DNA of 64,000 bases, taken from positions 590,959 through 654,958 of the forward strand of contig VXAY01000769.1 in assembly GCA_013399855.1 (NCBI GenBank), written 5' to 3'. This DNA is from Oxyruncus cristatus (lineage: Eukaryota > Chordata > Aves > Passeriformes > Cotingidae). Each line of letters starts with the position of its first letter. The stretch's first letter is position 1. Shown here piece by piece: positions 47,901 to 58,380 of the stretch. The notes under the pieces were generated by a model. The model saw only the letters and a program-made list of their open reading frames with translations. It was not told the DNA's origin and did no database searches. The position numbers were made by a program, and so were the translations under genes.

Positions 47901-50607
47901 TTATGTCCTTATTTCGGTGTCTTCTGGCTGTGGCCCGCTATAGCCAAGGGATGTGGTCAAAACCAACTCAGAGTAAGGGAAGCCCTGACCAGTTCTGGAA
48001 CCCTATAAAGGCCACACTGCTGATTAGTAGTGGTAAAGTTTTATTTACTGTATTACAGTTTCGTGGAGATGCCATATTTGGCTTGTTATATGACTTTCTG
48101 TATTACAGAATGTCATTTTATGCAGACTGTGCAGATAAACTGACTTGTGTGGTGGTTTTGGTTTTTGGTAGGGTTGTTTCTTGTTTGTGGTTTTTTTTTT
48201 TTTTTTTTTTCTATAATGTTAGATTAAGATGAAGTACTTTTAAAATAACTAATTTTTAAAGGAACTTACTTTAAGTTTTAAAGGAGTTTACTGTAATTTA
48301 GATCAGGTCTAATTATGAGATATAGACAGAAGTTATATTCTGCATTTCTGAAAAGAAAAACTTATACTAAATAATGCCAGCCGTAAATGTCTGCAGGATG
48401 GGGACTGACACTGTACTTCTATATCTGGAAGTGACTGCAGTCTTATTAATATTATTTATAGAAAGAAATGCAATAACTTCACTGAAGTATTTTTTTTCCT
48501 CACAAATATCCATATAAAGATCCACATGTTGTTTTCCTGTTATATTTTTATGAAGAATGAGTAGGAATAAAGGAATGAAATAGGGAACAGCAACAAGTAA
48601 GTAAAAGTAAAAACGCAAAACCTGAATTCTGTTTTCAAGTTCCATACAGTGTTGGAAAGAGAATAAAACTTAAGAAAGAACACATTTTTAATTGGAATTG
48701 TACTGCAGAGGTAGCACAATGACAATAAGAATCCAGAATAAATTCTCTATTTTCCATTCAAGAAAAAAAGTTGAAAGAGCACAAAAACTGCAGATGATAA
48801 GCTTTTCTGATGATCTTAATTTTTTTAAGAGCAGTCAATGTTCAGTGAAGAGATAGATCTCAATAAGAAATCAAGGCATGATTGATGTGATTTTCTTTTA
48901 GATTTTTTTCCATTAGCTTAATTATTTAAAGGTTCTGTTAGCTGCTCTTGTAGACAACAAGAAATATATACTTCCCATATTGTAGATCACATCTGTCATC
49001 ACTTGATACATGACTAATATTGAGCAAAAGACACCTTTCTAAGTATTTTAGGTTTTGCAAATAGTTTTTCAAATATAATAAATGATTTAAAATAGGAATA
49101 TTTAATTTTGTTAGTGTGATTACAAGACAGTGTCTTTTTTTTTTTCCAGGCATGACATAATATTCTTTTTTTTGAGTGTGTTTCAGATGTATAGTTTTGC
49201 TCAAAAAAATAAAATACATTAAATCTCTTTAATAAAAATGAATTGGATTTACTGATTTAAAATAAAGTTATCATTCTTCCTGATTAACACAATTAAGTGA
49301 GCTCAGCCTATTTCACTCTTGCAGAAAAAGGTTATAATATAACTTGATAATTATGTAGAAATATGTACAGAGGGAGAATTATTTCTAGTAATGAAAGCTC
49401 GTCTAATAGATGAACACATAAGATCTGGTGACTAGAAAACAGCATCTGGAACACAATAATTTAAAAAGCCCCAAACTTATTAAATCTTGTAGTTTAACTT
49501 AGCAAGGTTTAACCATAAGGAATGTGAAAGTCAACTATTTAATTACATAACAAATGTAAAAGTTAAGGTTATGATGAAAATCAGAACAGGGTAAGCATAT
49601 CGACGCTCTCTTTATATATTCCAGATCAATTTATTTATTGTTAGGGGGTTTCTTGAAGATAGTATCTCTGTGTTTGGTAGATCATTATGAATTTTTAATT
49701 GACCAAGTGTGTGTGAGTTGGCCTTCTTTTTTCCTTTTCTCTTTCCCGTCCTTCCCCTCCTTTCCCCTGCTTTTCACCAGTTCAGAGGTATTTATTTAAG
49801 AATATCTATTCTTACCTCAGTCTTAAAATTTATTAACAGTTTTAGTCTGTACTGACTGTAAAGATCTTGTCTGAAGCTTTGAATGATCTTCAGTGCAATG
49901 TAAAAAGTTAACTGTTTGATTACATTAATTAGTTGTAATGAAGGCTAAGCAGTGTTCTGATTATTATGTCTGACATCAACTTATTGAATTGATTTTATCT
50001 TCTTTCAAATTCTATAATGCACTACATCCAGAAATTATTTTTTCAAAGAAAAATGTATATAGAATATTGTATATTTTTTAAAAAATTAAGGAAAAAAAAA
50101 GTAAAAAAATTCAGCCAACACTTTCCAAAGTCACACTAAAGTGCAAAGTATGTTTTGGTTGCTTTCAAAGCTGCTCCTCTCACCGACATGAACACCATAT
50201 TTTCTGTAACACTCATTTGTTAGGCCTGTATCAACTTCCGCATATTTGCAGTGGGTTAACCTTTGCAATGGGACGGATGCCCACCCAGCTGCTCTTTTGT
50301 TCTCCCTCCTCAGCAGAACAAGGAAAGAAGATAGGATGAGGAAGCTCATGGGTCAGGTGAAGAGAAACAAAAATAGTGTCTTTCTGTCTCCACCTTTTCC
50401 CAGGCCTTATTTAACTCATTCACTTCTATGTCCCCCAAGACCAGCTTGATTCTTTCACTAAATAGCTCACATATACCTGGAGCATGTAGTATAACTGCTG
50501 GTCATATTTTGAGTTGTCACACTAGTGTTAACATATATAATACCCCTGAATTTATTTTTTTTAATAGATATTTGCACCATAATCAAGGACAATGTGTTTC
50601 ATCCATG
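47901..50607. other. Unique AT-rich sequence with a poly-T tract
   Basis: A T run of about 22 bases lies at 48189-48210. 47905-48010 is less AT-rich, but no family was recognised. No gene seen. Confidence 0.5.
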
Positions 50608-51184
50608 TGTCATGGTTTTACCCCAGTTGACAATCAAGCACCACACAGATGCTCACTCACTTATCCCTGGTAGAATGGGGGAGAGAATCAAAAGGGTAAA
50701 AGTGAGGAAAATTGGGGATTGAGATAAAGACACTTTAATAGGTAAAGCAAAAGATGTGCACAAAAGCAAAGCAAAACAAGGAATAGGTTCATCACTTCCC
50801 ACAGGCAGGCAAGTGTTCAGCCATTTCCAGGAATATAGGACTACATCACACCTAACCATTATTTGGGAAGACAAAATCCATCACTCTGAACCTTCTTCCC
50901 CTTTTCCTCCTTCTCCCAGTTTTATATGCTGAACGTGATACCATATTATGAGATGTCCCTTCGTTCAGTTGGAGTCAGCTGTCTTGGGTGTGTCTCCTCC
51001 CATCTTTTCGCGCACCCGCAACCCATTTGCTATTGGGGTGGTATGAGAAGCAGAAAAGGTGTAACCACTGTTTAACAATAATGAAAACATCTCTTTATCA
51101 TCAAAGTGTTTTCAGCACAAATCCAAAAACATAACTCCATAATATCTACTGCGAAGAAAATTAACTCTACCCCAGTTTCTTACA
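50608..51184 (-). mobile_element. Solo LTR of a common avian ERV (ERVK-like), 577 bp
   Basis: The plus strand begins 'tgtcatggttttaccccagt' and continues 'aagcaccacacagatgctca'. It ends 'ttaactctaccccagtttct' and 'taca', matching the termini of a widespread avian LTR read in antisense. On the minus strand, an ATATAAAACTGGG TATA region near 50925 precedes an ATTAAA polyadenylation signal near 50735, giving U3-R-U5 order. No matching target duplication was found (flanks 'tccatg' and 'taaaca'). Viral genes are absent. Confidence 0.85.
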
Positions 51185-51429
51185 TAAACATATTTTTTTT
51201 ATTGTTCCCAGGATGTTCTACAAAATAGTAGATAACAGAATTTATAATCTCAAAAACTTTTATCTAGAATAGTAGCACATGACTGTTCTCTGAGGAACCC
51301 TTGCCATTATATCTAACATCCTTATTATGTCATAATCATCAGATGGTTCACAGTTCTATTTTCAGCTACTGCTACCTAACTTAGTAAGGTGTATCCTTCG
51401 ACCTTGCTAGAGAACCCAGATGATGGAAA
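51185..51429. other. Unique sequence, no gene seen
   Basis: No repeat or exon recognised. Confidence 0.4.
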
Positions 51430-52020
51430 AGATCACAATGAATGTGTAGCCCTTCAGAAGGACCTGGACAGGTGTAGAGATGTGCAGAGAACTGTCTGAA
51501 ATTCAACAAAGGCAAGTGCAGCATTCTGCACTTGGGAAAGAATAACCCCATTCACTGGGACAGGCTGGGGGGTGACTTGCTGGAAAGCAACTCTGCAGAG
51601 AAGGAGCTGGAAGGCCTGCTGGACAACAAGCTGTTCAGGAGCCAGCACTGTTCCCATGTGACTTAGGACAAAGACATCCTGGAGTGCATTAAGAAGAGCT
51701 CTGCCAGCAGGGAGAAGGAGCTGATCCTGCCCCTCAGACTAGATGAGGTGCATCTGGAGTGCTGTGACCAGTTCTGGGCTCCTTAGGACAAGAGAGACAT
51801 GGAGCCACTGGAGTGGGTTCCACCTGAATATGAGGAAAAATTTTACTGTGTGGATGACTGACAACTGGCACAGGTTGCCCAGAGAAGTTGTGGAGTCTTC
51901 CTCACTGGAGATATTCAATAACTGTCTGAATGCAATTCAGGGGGCTTTGGACCAGGTGACCCACCATGGTCCCTTCCAATCTTACTGATGCTGTGATTCT
52001 GTGATTCCGTGATTCTGTGG
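51430..52020 (+). mobile_element. CR1 copy with internal deletion and (TGATTCTG)n tail
   Basis: Plus-sense CR1. 51450-51790 encodes the degraded C-terminal part of ORF2 ('aattcaacaaaggcaagtgc', 'tctggagtgctgtgaccagt'). Near 51805 it jumps from 'gagccactggagtgg' directly to 3' UTR sequence 'acctgaatatgaggaaaaat', so about a hundred or more bases of the family consensus are missing. It ends in 'tgtgattctgtgattccgtg', the tail of the subfamily that uses TGTGATTC units. Confidence 0.92.
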
Positions 52021-52121
52021 CTGCTGGCTGGGTTCAACCCACAGGAATTACTCATTCTATCCTTCTGGTGCCAAACTCTCTTACATTTATAAACAAATTG
52101 AATTATTTAATTGTTTTTATA

Positions 52122-52174
52122 NNNNNNNNNNNNNNNNNNNNNNNNNNNNNNNNNNNNNNNNNNNNNNNNNNNNN
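52122..52174. other. Assembly gap (53 N)
   Basis: A run of N between 'gtttttata' and 'tacgtatatc'. A frame crossing it (52017-52310) is meaningless. Confidence 0.99.
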
Positions 52175-54180
52175 TACGTATATCCACAACTTCAGTATTT
52201 TTTCTTTTTATTCCCCCCCCCCAAATACAAGAAAGAAGAAAAAATGTCACTACGTTTCTAATTTAAAATGTTATAATTATCTATTTCAAGGTTACTTCTT
52301 TACTAATTGAGACTCAAACTTTCCTCTAAAAAATGTAGGGTGAAAATCTAAATATCAAGTATGTCCTTTGTTTTACTAGTGTAGAGCATAGAACATTATT
52401 GGTTTTAAAGCTTATTAAACATAAGGGACAGATTCTCAGTTGGCATAAATCAGCATGACTTCATCGAAGTCAATTGCAGTCATGAAATTTTAACACTTCT
52501 GTAGTGCTCAGCCACCATTTTTTTACTGTAAAGTAGAAGCATAAATGCCATTATTTTGGATATTTAGCATGGGCATATAAGGAGAAAACAGTTACACTCT
52601 AAATATATGTGCTAATTTTAAAATATGCTGCTAGTTCTAGTTCTAGAAAAGCATTTAAAAAGCAAGTATTTAATGATGCAGAGAGGACCAATGAACTTTT
52701 TTAGAAATACCTAGGCATTTGACTCCTCCAAAAATTGAAACAGATTTTTAGTTATATATAAAAGTTTTTAAAATGTGATTCTGAGTTTAGTTTTTAAAGC
52801 TGAGAAGGACTAATGGAAGGAAGATTTTCGCCACATCACTGAAATTCTTGCAAGTCACCTAAAACTGAACTCTCAAGACCAACAGTGTTCAAAATTGCTT
52901 TCAAAACTTGTCTTTGAAAAATATTGATCTTTGAACATATTCTGAAAGATATTAAATGCTAAATTGAAAACCGGAACTAAAATTTATGACAATATTTCTA
53001 CACTATCAGTACCTCCTCAGGCTCCAATTTCTATTTGTAGGTTTGCTGTGTTGTCCTTTTGTTCCAGAGATGGTTAGAAAAAATGACATAGTAATGATAT
53101 CTATTGCATGCTAGTTCTGTGATAAAGGAAATAGTTCATGGCTGTCTTTTCTGCCTTTTAGTATGCAAATAGTTGAACAACTCTGCACATTTCAAAAGTT
53201 CTTAAAATTTCAGATTCCATGCACAGATACCTACAATATAAGATTGACTTGAGAGTAAAAAAAAAAAAAAAACAAGCACCAGGCTGTTCTCCATTTACAT
53301 TCCTTTTTCCTCCATATAATGAATGCATTAAATCATCTGCAATCTCACACTGTCATTGCTGAACATTGTGTTTTACAGTATCAACTCATCAGTAGCAAAA
53401 TTGTTTTCTAATATTCATGTGGAGGATGAGTTCAATACTAAACTATATCACTGTAATTAGATGAAAATTCTTTCAAACTGTTTTTGTTGTTTTTGTGGGG
53501 GTTTTTTTGTTTTTTTGTTTTTTTTTTCCCCTGGTGATTTTAATCTACAGTCTTGGGGTTTTTTTGTTTGTTTTGGGAGGGGCCATTGTTGTTTTTTTTT
53601 TTCTTTTTGTGACTATGGAATTCGTTTTTGAAATTTGCTGAAATTTAAAGTTTCAGATGAAGTGGGTTTTTTTTTACAACAAGACAAAAATGTAGCTGCA
53701 TATAAAACTTCAAAACAAATTTTCAAGTTTTGTTATTGAAAATAAGGGTTATTTCATGGTTTCATAGGTCTTGTAGTAAGTGTTTCTTGGTATCTAATTG
53801 AAGTCTTTTAAAAGTTACTATCCAGTCTGATTTGCTCCATTGTAAGTAGATATAAACCTGTACTTTTAATCTGAAGCTAAGATAAATATCTCAGTACATG
53901 GACTGAAATAGTCTTCCAGACTTTGCACTGACTATAGAGAAAACTACATGAAGATTTTAGACTGAGAACCTAATTGTTAGATTGCTAAAAGTATGTCTAA
54001 TAAATTTTCTCTTGCTGTGGTTTCCTGCCTGGATGACTTAACTTCTAAGAGTAATTTTAATTTCCTCCTTTAGTGTCTAAACATTTACATTAATTAACTA
54101 TTCCCAGGGGAATGGAAAACAAGGAAAACTATCAACATAAAGTTAAACAATACATAAATACCCAAGTTGTTGGTTTGTAA
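52175..54180. other. Unique AT-rich sequence with low-complexity tracts
   Basis: A 16-base A run lies near 53257, and T/G-rich low-complexity sequence at 53480-53610. No gene or repeat family recognised. Confidence 0.5.
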
Positions 54181-54537
54181 CTTTCACATTTTGGAAAGTA
54201 ATCCTTTTCCAGGTTGTTCTCTTTAGGGTAACCTTCTGCAGAAGGACACAAGCCACCTGAGACCTTTATGATCAACATCTCTTTATCAAGAAGGTACAAC
54301 TTTTTCAATTTGTTGGAACCAGCCTTCCTTCACAAAAATAGCTGGAATTATTTTGTTTCAGTTGCCAAATAGGAGAATAGGGATCACAAAATTTCTGGGC
54401 TTTTTCTACAACACATTTCAATAATCTTCTTTGAAAACAGGTCTTCAAATTACTTGATATTTATGGTATAGCTCTCGAATACAACAGATTAAAGTCCATC
54501 AAAGCTGTATAAGTAGTTTTGATTGGACAGGGTCAGC
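54181..54537 (-). pseudogene. Probable decayed downstream part of an ERVL-like pol
   Basis: Lies on the far side of the solo LTR at 54544-54794, collinear with the integrase fragment at 54801-55103. Read on the minus strand, similarity is plausible for the first ~60 bases next to the LTR. After that, stops appear in every frame and I cannot recognise protein sequence. The left limit is arbitrary. Confidence 0.3.
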
Positions 54538-54543
54538 CTGATT

Positions 54544-54794
54544 TGTGGGGTTCATGTTACAGGAAGGGTGCTTGAGAGCATCCTGGGAAATGTAGTCCCT
54601 GAGGTACTATGGTGCACACTGAGCAGTGGAGTATCCTGTTGTGATTGGTTGTTAGAATCATGTGCTATGACGTTTACTTTCAAATTGCACATATAAGTTC
54701 TTGTTTGTCTATAATAAATGGATTTCATCACTGACCTTTCAACTGACTGCAGCCGTGTGGGATTTATTATTTATTATATTAATAAACTACCACA
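54544..54794 (+). mobile_element. Solo LTR, 251 bp, with perfect 6-bp target duplication
   Basis: Ends 'tgtgg' and 'ccaca' form a perfect inverted repeat. 'ctgatt' flanks it at 54538-54543 and 54795-54800. It sits inside an older minus-strand ERVL-like integrase sequence. Plus-strand promoter signals come in LTR order: a ZNF143-type motif (54578-54596), inverted CCAAT box (54644-54648), TGACGT (54668-54673), TATAAG (54692-54697) and AATAAA (54713-54718). The 6-bp duplication favours a class II (ERVK-like) origin. No internal region remains, so it is a recombined solo LTR. Confidence 0.9.
54578..54596 (+). promoter_or_regulatory. ZNF143-type (SBS) motif in LTR
   Basis: 'gcatcctgggaaatgtagt' matches the SBS consensus GCATnCTGGGAnnTGTAGT at every fixed base. 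In vertebrates this motif binds ZNF143 at promoters. It lies about 100 bases upstream of the TATA element, a typical place. Confidence 0.6.
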
Positions 54795-55103
54795 CTGATT
54801 GGTAGATCCTCTGGTTTTGACTAACCAGGTGGCTTTGGATAAATTTGTGTTCAAAAGTTTAAATGTCCTTCGACCCATTAGTTTCAGCATAGTCTTTAAC
54901 AGTCCACTGTATTGGTCAATGTTTCCAGAGGTTGATGCATTACAGGGGATGTAATACATCCACTCAATACCAGGATCCCTGGACCAAGTGTTTATGAAGT
55001 TGCTTTGGAAATTAGTCCTATTGTCTGACTCAGTTCTTTCTGAGGAGCAATTTTTTCTGTTTACACATTGATTCCATAAAACTCTCACTATCAAAACAGT
55101 CAC
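54795..55103 (-). pseudogene. ERVL-like endogenous retrovirus integrase fragment
   Basis: The minus-strand frame 54774-55103 resembles the second half of the integrase core and the following region of ERVL-type pol. Recognisable short pieces are 'IEWMYYIPCN' and 'NIDQYSGLLKTML', followed by 'KATWLVKTRGSTN', in the expected order. Integrase joins viral DNA to the host genome. The frame has no internal stop over about 100 codons, but it is only a fragment. The upstream side stops where a CR1 begins (about 55126). The last six codons and the stop at 54774-54794 come from the inserted LTR, not the virus. No gag, protease or reverse transcriptase lies nearby. The gene is dead. Confidence 0.7.
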
Positions 55104-55125
55104 AGAGTCATGAGAAAGTATGGAT

Positions 55126-55590
55126 TACAAGGGAGCTCTGCACATCATCTTCTTCCAAACCTCTTGTAAAAGTAGACCCAAATTTATCCAGGGCCCTGTC
55201 AAGCTGAATCTTGAACTTCTGCAGTGACAAAATTCTTTCTCTTCCTTGTGCAATCTTATTCAATGTTTGATTCTTTTGATGTTGACGAAGTTTTGTCTCT
55301 TAGGCAGAATTTCTCTTGAAGCAACTTATGCCTGTCGCCTCATGTCCTGTCACCTTGCAGCCTAGTGAAAAGACTACCTCTGTAAGTTCTCCGTAACTCC
55401 CTTTTAGCTACTCAGAGATTGTGATTAGAAGTTCCTCCCTGAGCCTTCTCTACTCTAGACTGAAAAAAATCAGTTTCTTCAACATCTCTTCATGTGCCAA
55501 GTCATTCAACCATCTAATAACATTGGCGGCCCTTTGCTGGACTCTCTCCAATTGTTGAATGTCTCTCTTAAACTGCTGAATCAAAACAGT
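55126..55590 (-). mobile_element. Old CR1 copy
   Basis: Minus-sense, strongly diverged CR1: 'gggccctgtcaagctgaatc', 'gttgacgaagttttgtctct', 'gcctcatgtcctgtcacctt', 'ccttctctactctagactga' and 'cctttgctggactctctcca'. The tail end is eroded. It abuts the ERVL fragment. Confidence 0.85.
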
Positions 55591-55919
55591 CAATCAAGCA
55601 TAACAATCATCTCAGTGAGAATTCATGCTGAGAACTGCCAACTTACTGTGTCTTCAACAACTAAGACAGATGGCCCTGGGTAATTATTGAGGATTTTGAA
55701 AATTTGGGTTTCCCCAAAATATCATAAAGCTTGAACTCTGATGGCATGAGTTGCTTTAGTTTGTTTGACTTTTTCATTGCTGTTTGTTTTTGTGTGTTGT
55801 TTGTTTAATTTTAAACAAAAATGGAACCAAAATCTAAGTTTCATTCATATAATTTTTCTCCTTATTCTCTTTGATTTGTGGAAATTTGGGTGTCAGCTAG
55901 CAGTGTGTGTCGGTAAAAG
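55591..55919. other. Unique sequence, no gene seen
   Basis: No repeat or exon recognised. Confidence 0.4.
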
Positions 55920-56036
55920 CCCTAACAGGGTCTTAGCCAGGAGGCCAAGGGGAGTGACTATTCTATCCTCAACATTTTTGAGATCACAGAACTGGAGTTC
56001 TTCATCTGAGTCTGGACCTAACAATACAAGAAAGAG
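55920..56036 (+). mobile_element. Degraded CR1 fragment, plus sense
   Basis: 'agccaggaggccaaggggag' through 'atcacagaactggagttctt', 'catctgagtctggacctaac' and 'aatacaagaaagag' follows the order of the CR1 segment near the end of ORF2. It is truncated on both sides and meets an opposite-sense CR1 tail at 56038. Confidence 0.55.
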
Positions 56037-56037
56037 A

Positions 56038-56776
56038 GAATCACAGAAACACTGAATGACAGAATGGGTAAGGTTGGAAGGGACAACTGGAGGTCACCTA
56101 GTCCAACCTCTCTTCTTAAGCAGGGTACCCTTTAGCACAGTACTCAGGATTATGTCCAGACAGCTTTTGAATATCTTCACAGAATGACACTCTACAACCT
56201 CTCCGGGAAATCTGTTCCAATGCTGTCACCCTCACAGTAAATAAGTACTTCCTCATGTTTAGCTGGAACTTCCCATGCATCAGTTTCTGCCCAATGCCCA
56301 TTGCTACTGCTTGGTACCACCAAGAAGAGCCTGGTTCCATCCTCCATCCTCCACCCTCCCTTCATATATCTGTGTACAATGATAAGATTCCCTCTCAGTC
56401 TTCTCTTTGTTGAGTCTAAACAAGTGCAGCTCCCTCAGACTTTCCTCGTAAGAGAGATGTTTCAGTCCCTTAATCATCTTTGTTGCCCTCCACCAGACCT
56501 ACTTGAGGCTCTCCACCTCTCTCCTGTACTGAAGAGCTCAGAACTGGACACAGCACCCCAGATGCACCTCACCAGGGTCCAGTAGAGGGGTAGGATCACC
56601 TCCCTCGACCTGCTGGCAATGTTCTTCCTTAATGCACCCCAGGATACCATTGGCCTTCTTGGCCACAAGGGCACACAGCTGGCTTGTGGGCATCTTGTTG
56701 TCCAGCAGGAGCCCCAGGTCCTTCTCCGCAGAGCTAGTTCACAGCAGATCGGCTCACAGCCTGTCCCAATGGATGG
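56038..56776 (-). mobile_element. Long CR1, 3' half, split by an LTR
   Basis: Minus-sense CR1 starting at its tail ('aatcacagaaacactgaatg'), then 'ggttggaagggacaactgga', 'caacctctccgggaaatctg', 'gtagaggggtaggatcacct' and 'gttgtccagcaggagcccca'. Stops interrupt all frames. The element resumes at 57759, so the LTR between is a later insertion. Confidence 0.94.
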
Positions 56777-57063
56777 TGTCTCGGTTTAATGAGACAGAAG
56801 TGTTTTGCTAAGGAGGATGAGTTATGAGGAAGACCAAAACTCCTCCCTCTAAGCAATTGTAAACCCGAAATTAAGAGGCTCCCACTGAGAAAGTGTGGAG
56901 ACAGGAAAAATAACAGCCCTTTATTAAAGAACACATGTGTATTGGCAGAACAATAAAAGAAAACAAAAAAACCCCAGCTGAGCAATAATCCTATACCTAG
57001 AAATCGCCTTCAATAAAAAATAAACAGTTCAGGTTGTGCTTTTTGGTGCAATTCTAATCACAG

Positions 57064-57077
57064 TCAGCAGGGGGCGC
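57064..57077 (+). promoter_or_regulatory. CTCF-like motif 1 in LTR
   Basis: 'tcagcagggggcgc' matches the CTCF core apart from the first C. Equivalent to the site at 3245 in the related LTR. Confidence 0.45.
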
Positions 57078-57120
57078 TTTTGGATCACTGGAGCAGCAGA
57101 GCCTGCGGTGCTTGGGGTGG

Positions 57121-57133
57121 CCAGCAGGGGGCG
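57121..57133 (+). promoter_or_regulatory. CTCF-like motif 2 in LTR
   Basis: 'ccagcagggggcg', preceded by 'ggtgg', is very close to the vertebrate CTCF consensus. It lies 57 bases after motif 1 in the same orientation. This second site is absent from the LTR at 3 kb. Confidence 0.5.
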
Positions 57134-57753
57134 ATGATGGGATCTGGCAGTCACCATGTGGGAGTCCCAGATGTGCTGGAGGAGCCAGCACTGGGAAAGG
57201 GAAAAAGGAGAAAGAAGGGCTCTTCCCAAAGTGTACTCACACTGTCTGCGGCTGGCTGTGTGACTTCTCCTTCCTTTGTCGATGCGCACAAAAACTGCTG
57301 CCAAAAAACACGGGAGCGGGGGAGGGAAAGAAATAATTTTCTTCCCAAATAGTTCCTCTCCTATGAAGTCCAACAGGTCCACACTGGGGGCAGAAACAGG
57401 GCGCAGGCAAACTAGGGCCAGAAAAAAAAACAAACCAGCCAGGAAGCCAGGCTGAGAACAAAACAACTTCGAGCTTTTCCAACCCACACCTTGTCTCAGT
57501 TAAGGCAACAACAGAGTGAGGTTTCCCAGGAGAGGGAGAAAAACAGAAAGAAATCAAAAAAAACTCTTCACCCTTCCCCACAGACTTTGAGGGCCATCAG
57601 TCTGGAATCTGAGCCTCTTGGCCAGTCCTTTTGTGTTACTCAATTACCCAAGGCAAAAACCAACCTGCCCATTCAACATCCCTCTCACACAGTGGGGCAG
57701 GGGGAAGGAAAAAATTCCCTGCTTAGTTTTTAGGAACAAATGAACCTATGACA

Positions 57754-58380
57754 GATGGGTTTACTCTTCCTCAGATGGAGGACCCTGCATTTGCTTTTGT
57801 TGACTTTCATAAAGTTCATCTCTGCCCATCTCTCCAATCTGTGGAGGTACCTCTGAAGGACTGCCCCTCTGGACCCCAGAGGGGTATCAGCCACTCCTCC
57901 CAGGTTTCATCAAACTTGCTGAGGAGGCATCTAGCCCTTCATCCAAGTAAGGGTAATTCATTCATTGATAAGTAAGTTAAACAGTACTGGGCCCAGTATT
58001 GGGTCTTGGGTGACACCACTAGTTGCAGGCCTCCAGCTAGACCCTGTGCCACTGATCACAGCCCTCTCAGACCTGCCATTCAGCTAATTCTCAATCCACC
58101 TCACCATCTTCTCTTTCATCCCTCAACTCCTGAGCTTGCCTATGAGGATAGCATATGAGACAGTGGCAAAAGCCTTGCTGAAGTCTAGTCTAGATAAACA
58201 ACAGCTCTTCCCTCATCTATCCAGCCAGTTGTCCTACTGTAGAAGGCAATCAGGTTTGTTAAGCATGATTTCCCTTTGGTGAATCCATGCTGGTTAATCC
58301 TGATCAACCTTTTTGTCTTCCACGTGCTTAGATATAAACTGCTCAGCAGAGGTCCTCCTGTCTGGTAGACACCTCAAGCA
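57754..58380 (-). mobile_element. Long CR1, continuation into the reverse-transcriptase region
   Basis: Continues the CR1 from 56776. Plus-strand landmarks: 'atctctccaatctgtggagg' near 57830, 'caaacttgctgaggaggcat' near 57911, 'taaacagtactgggcccagt' near 57978, 'gacagtggcaaaagccttgc' near 58160 (the antisense of the catalytic DFSKAF-type block) and 'ggtgaatccatgctggttaa' near 58278. Together with 56038-56776 this is about 1.36 kb of CR1, the longest here. Stops and indels interrupt it. Confidence 0.92.

Larger units (their letters stand above)
56777..57753 (-). mobile_element. Solo LTR, 977 bp, with perfect 5-bp target duplication
   Basis: Begins 'tgtctcgg', ends 'ctatgaca', with 'gatgg' at 56772-56776 and 57754-57758, inside one CR1. 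The minus strand carries AATAAAGGGCTG near 56925, so U3 is the right side and U5 the left. The left ~500 bases match the LTR at 2956; the right ~450 do not. CTCF-like cores occur at 57064-57077 and 57121-57133. The 5-bp duplication suits an ERVL-type element. Many overlapping frames (65-152 codons) occur on both strands, but none resembles viral proteins. Confidence 0.92.

Noticed and set aside
52017..52310. 97-codon frame across the gap
   Set aside because: Contains translated N bases and is an artefact of the assembly gap.
57029..57487. 152-codon minus frame
   Set aside because: Falls within the 977-bp LTR and is explained by its G+C-rich composition.
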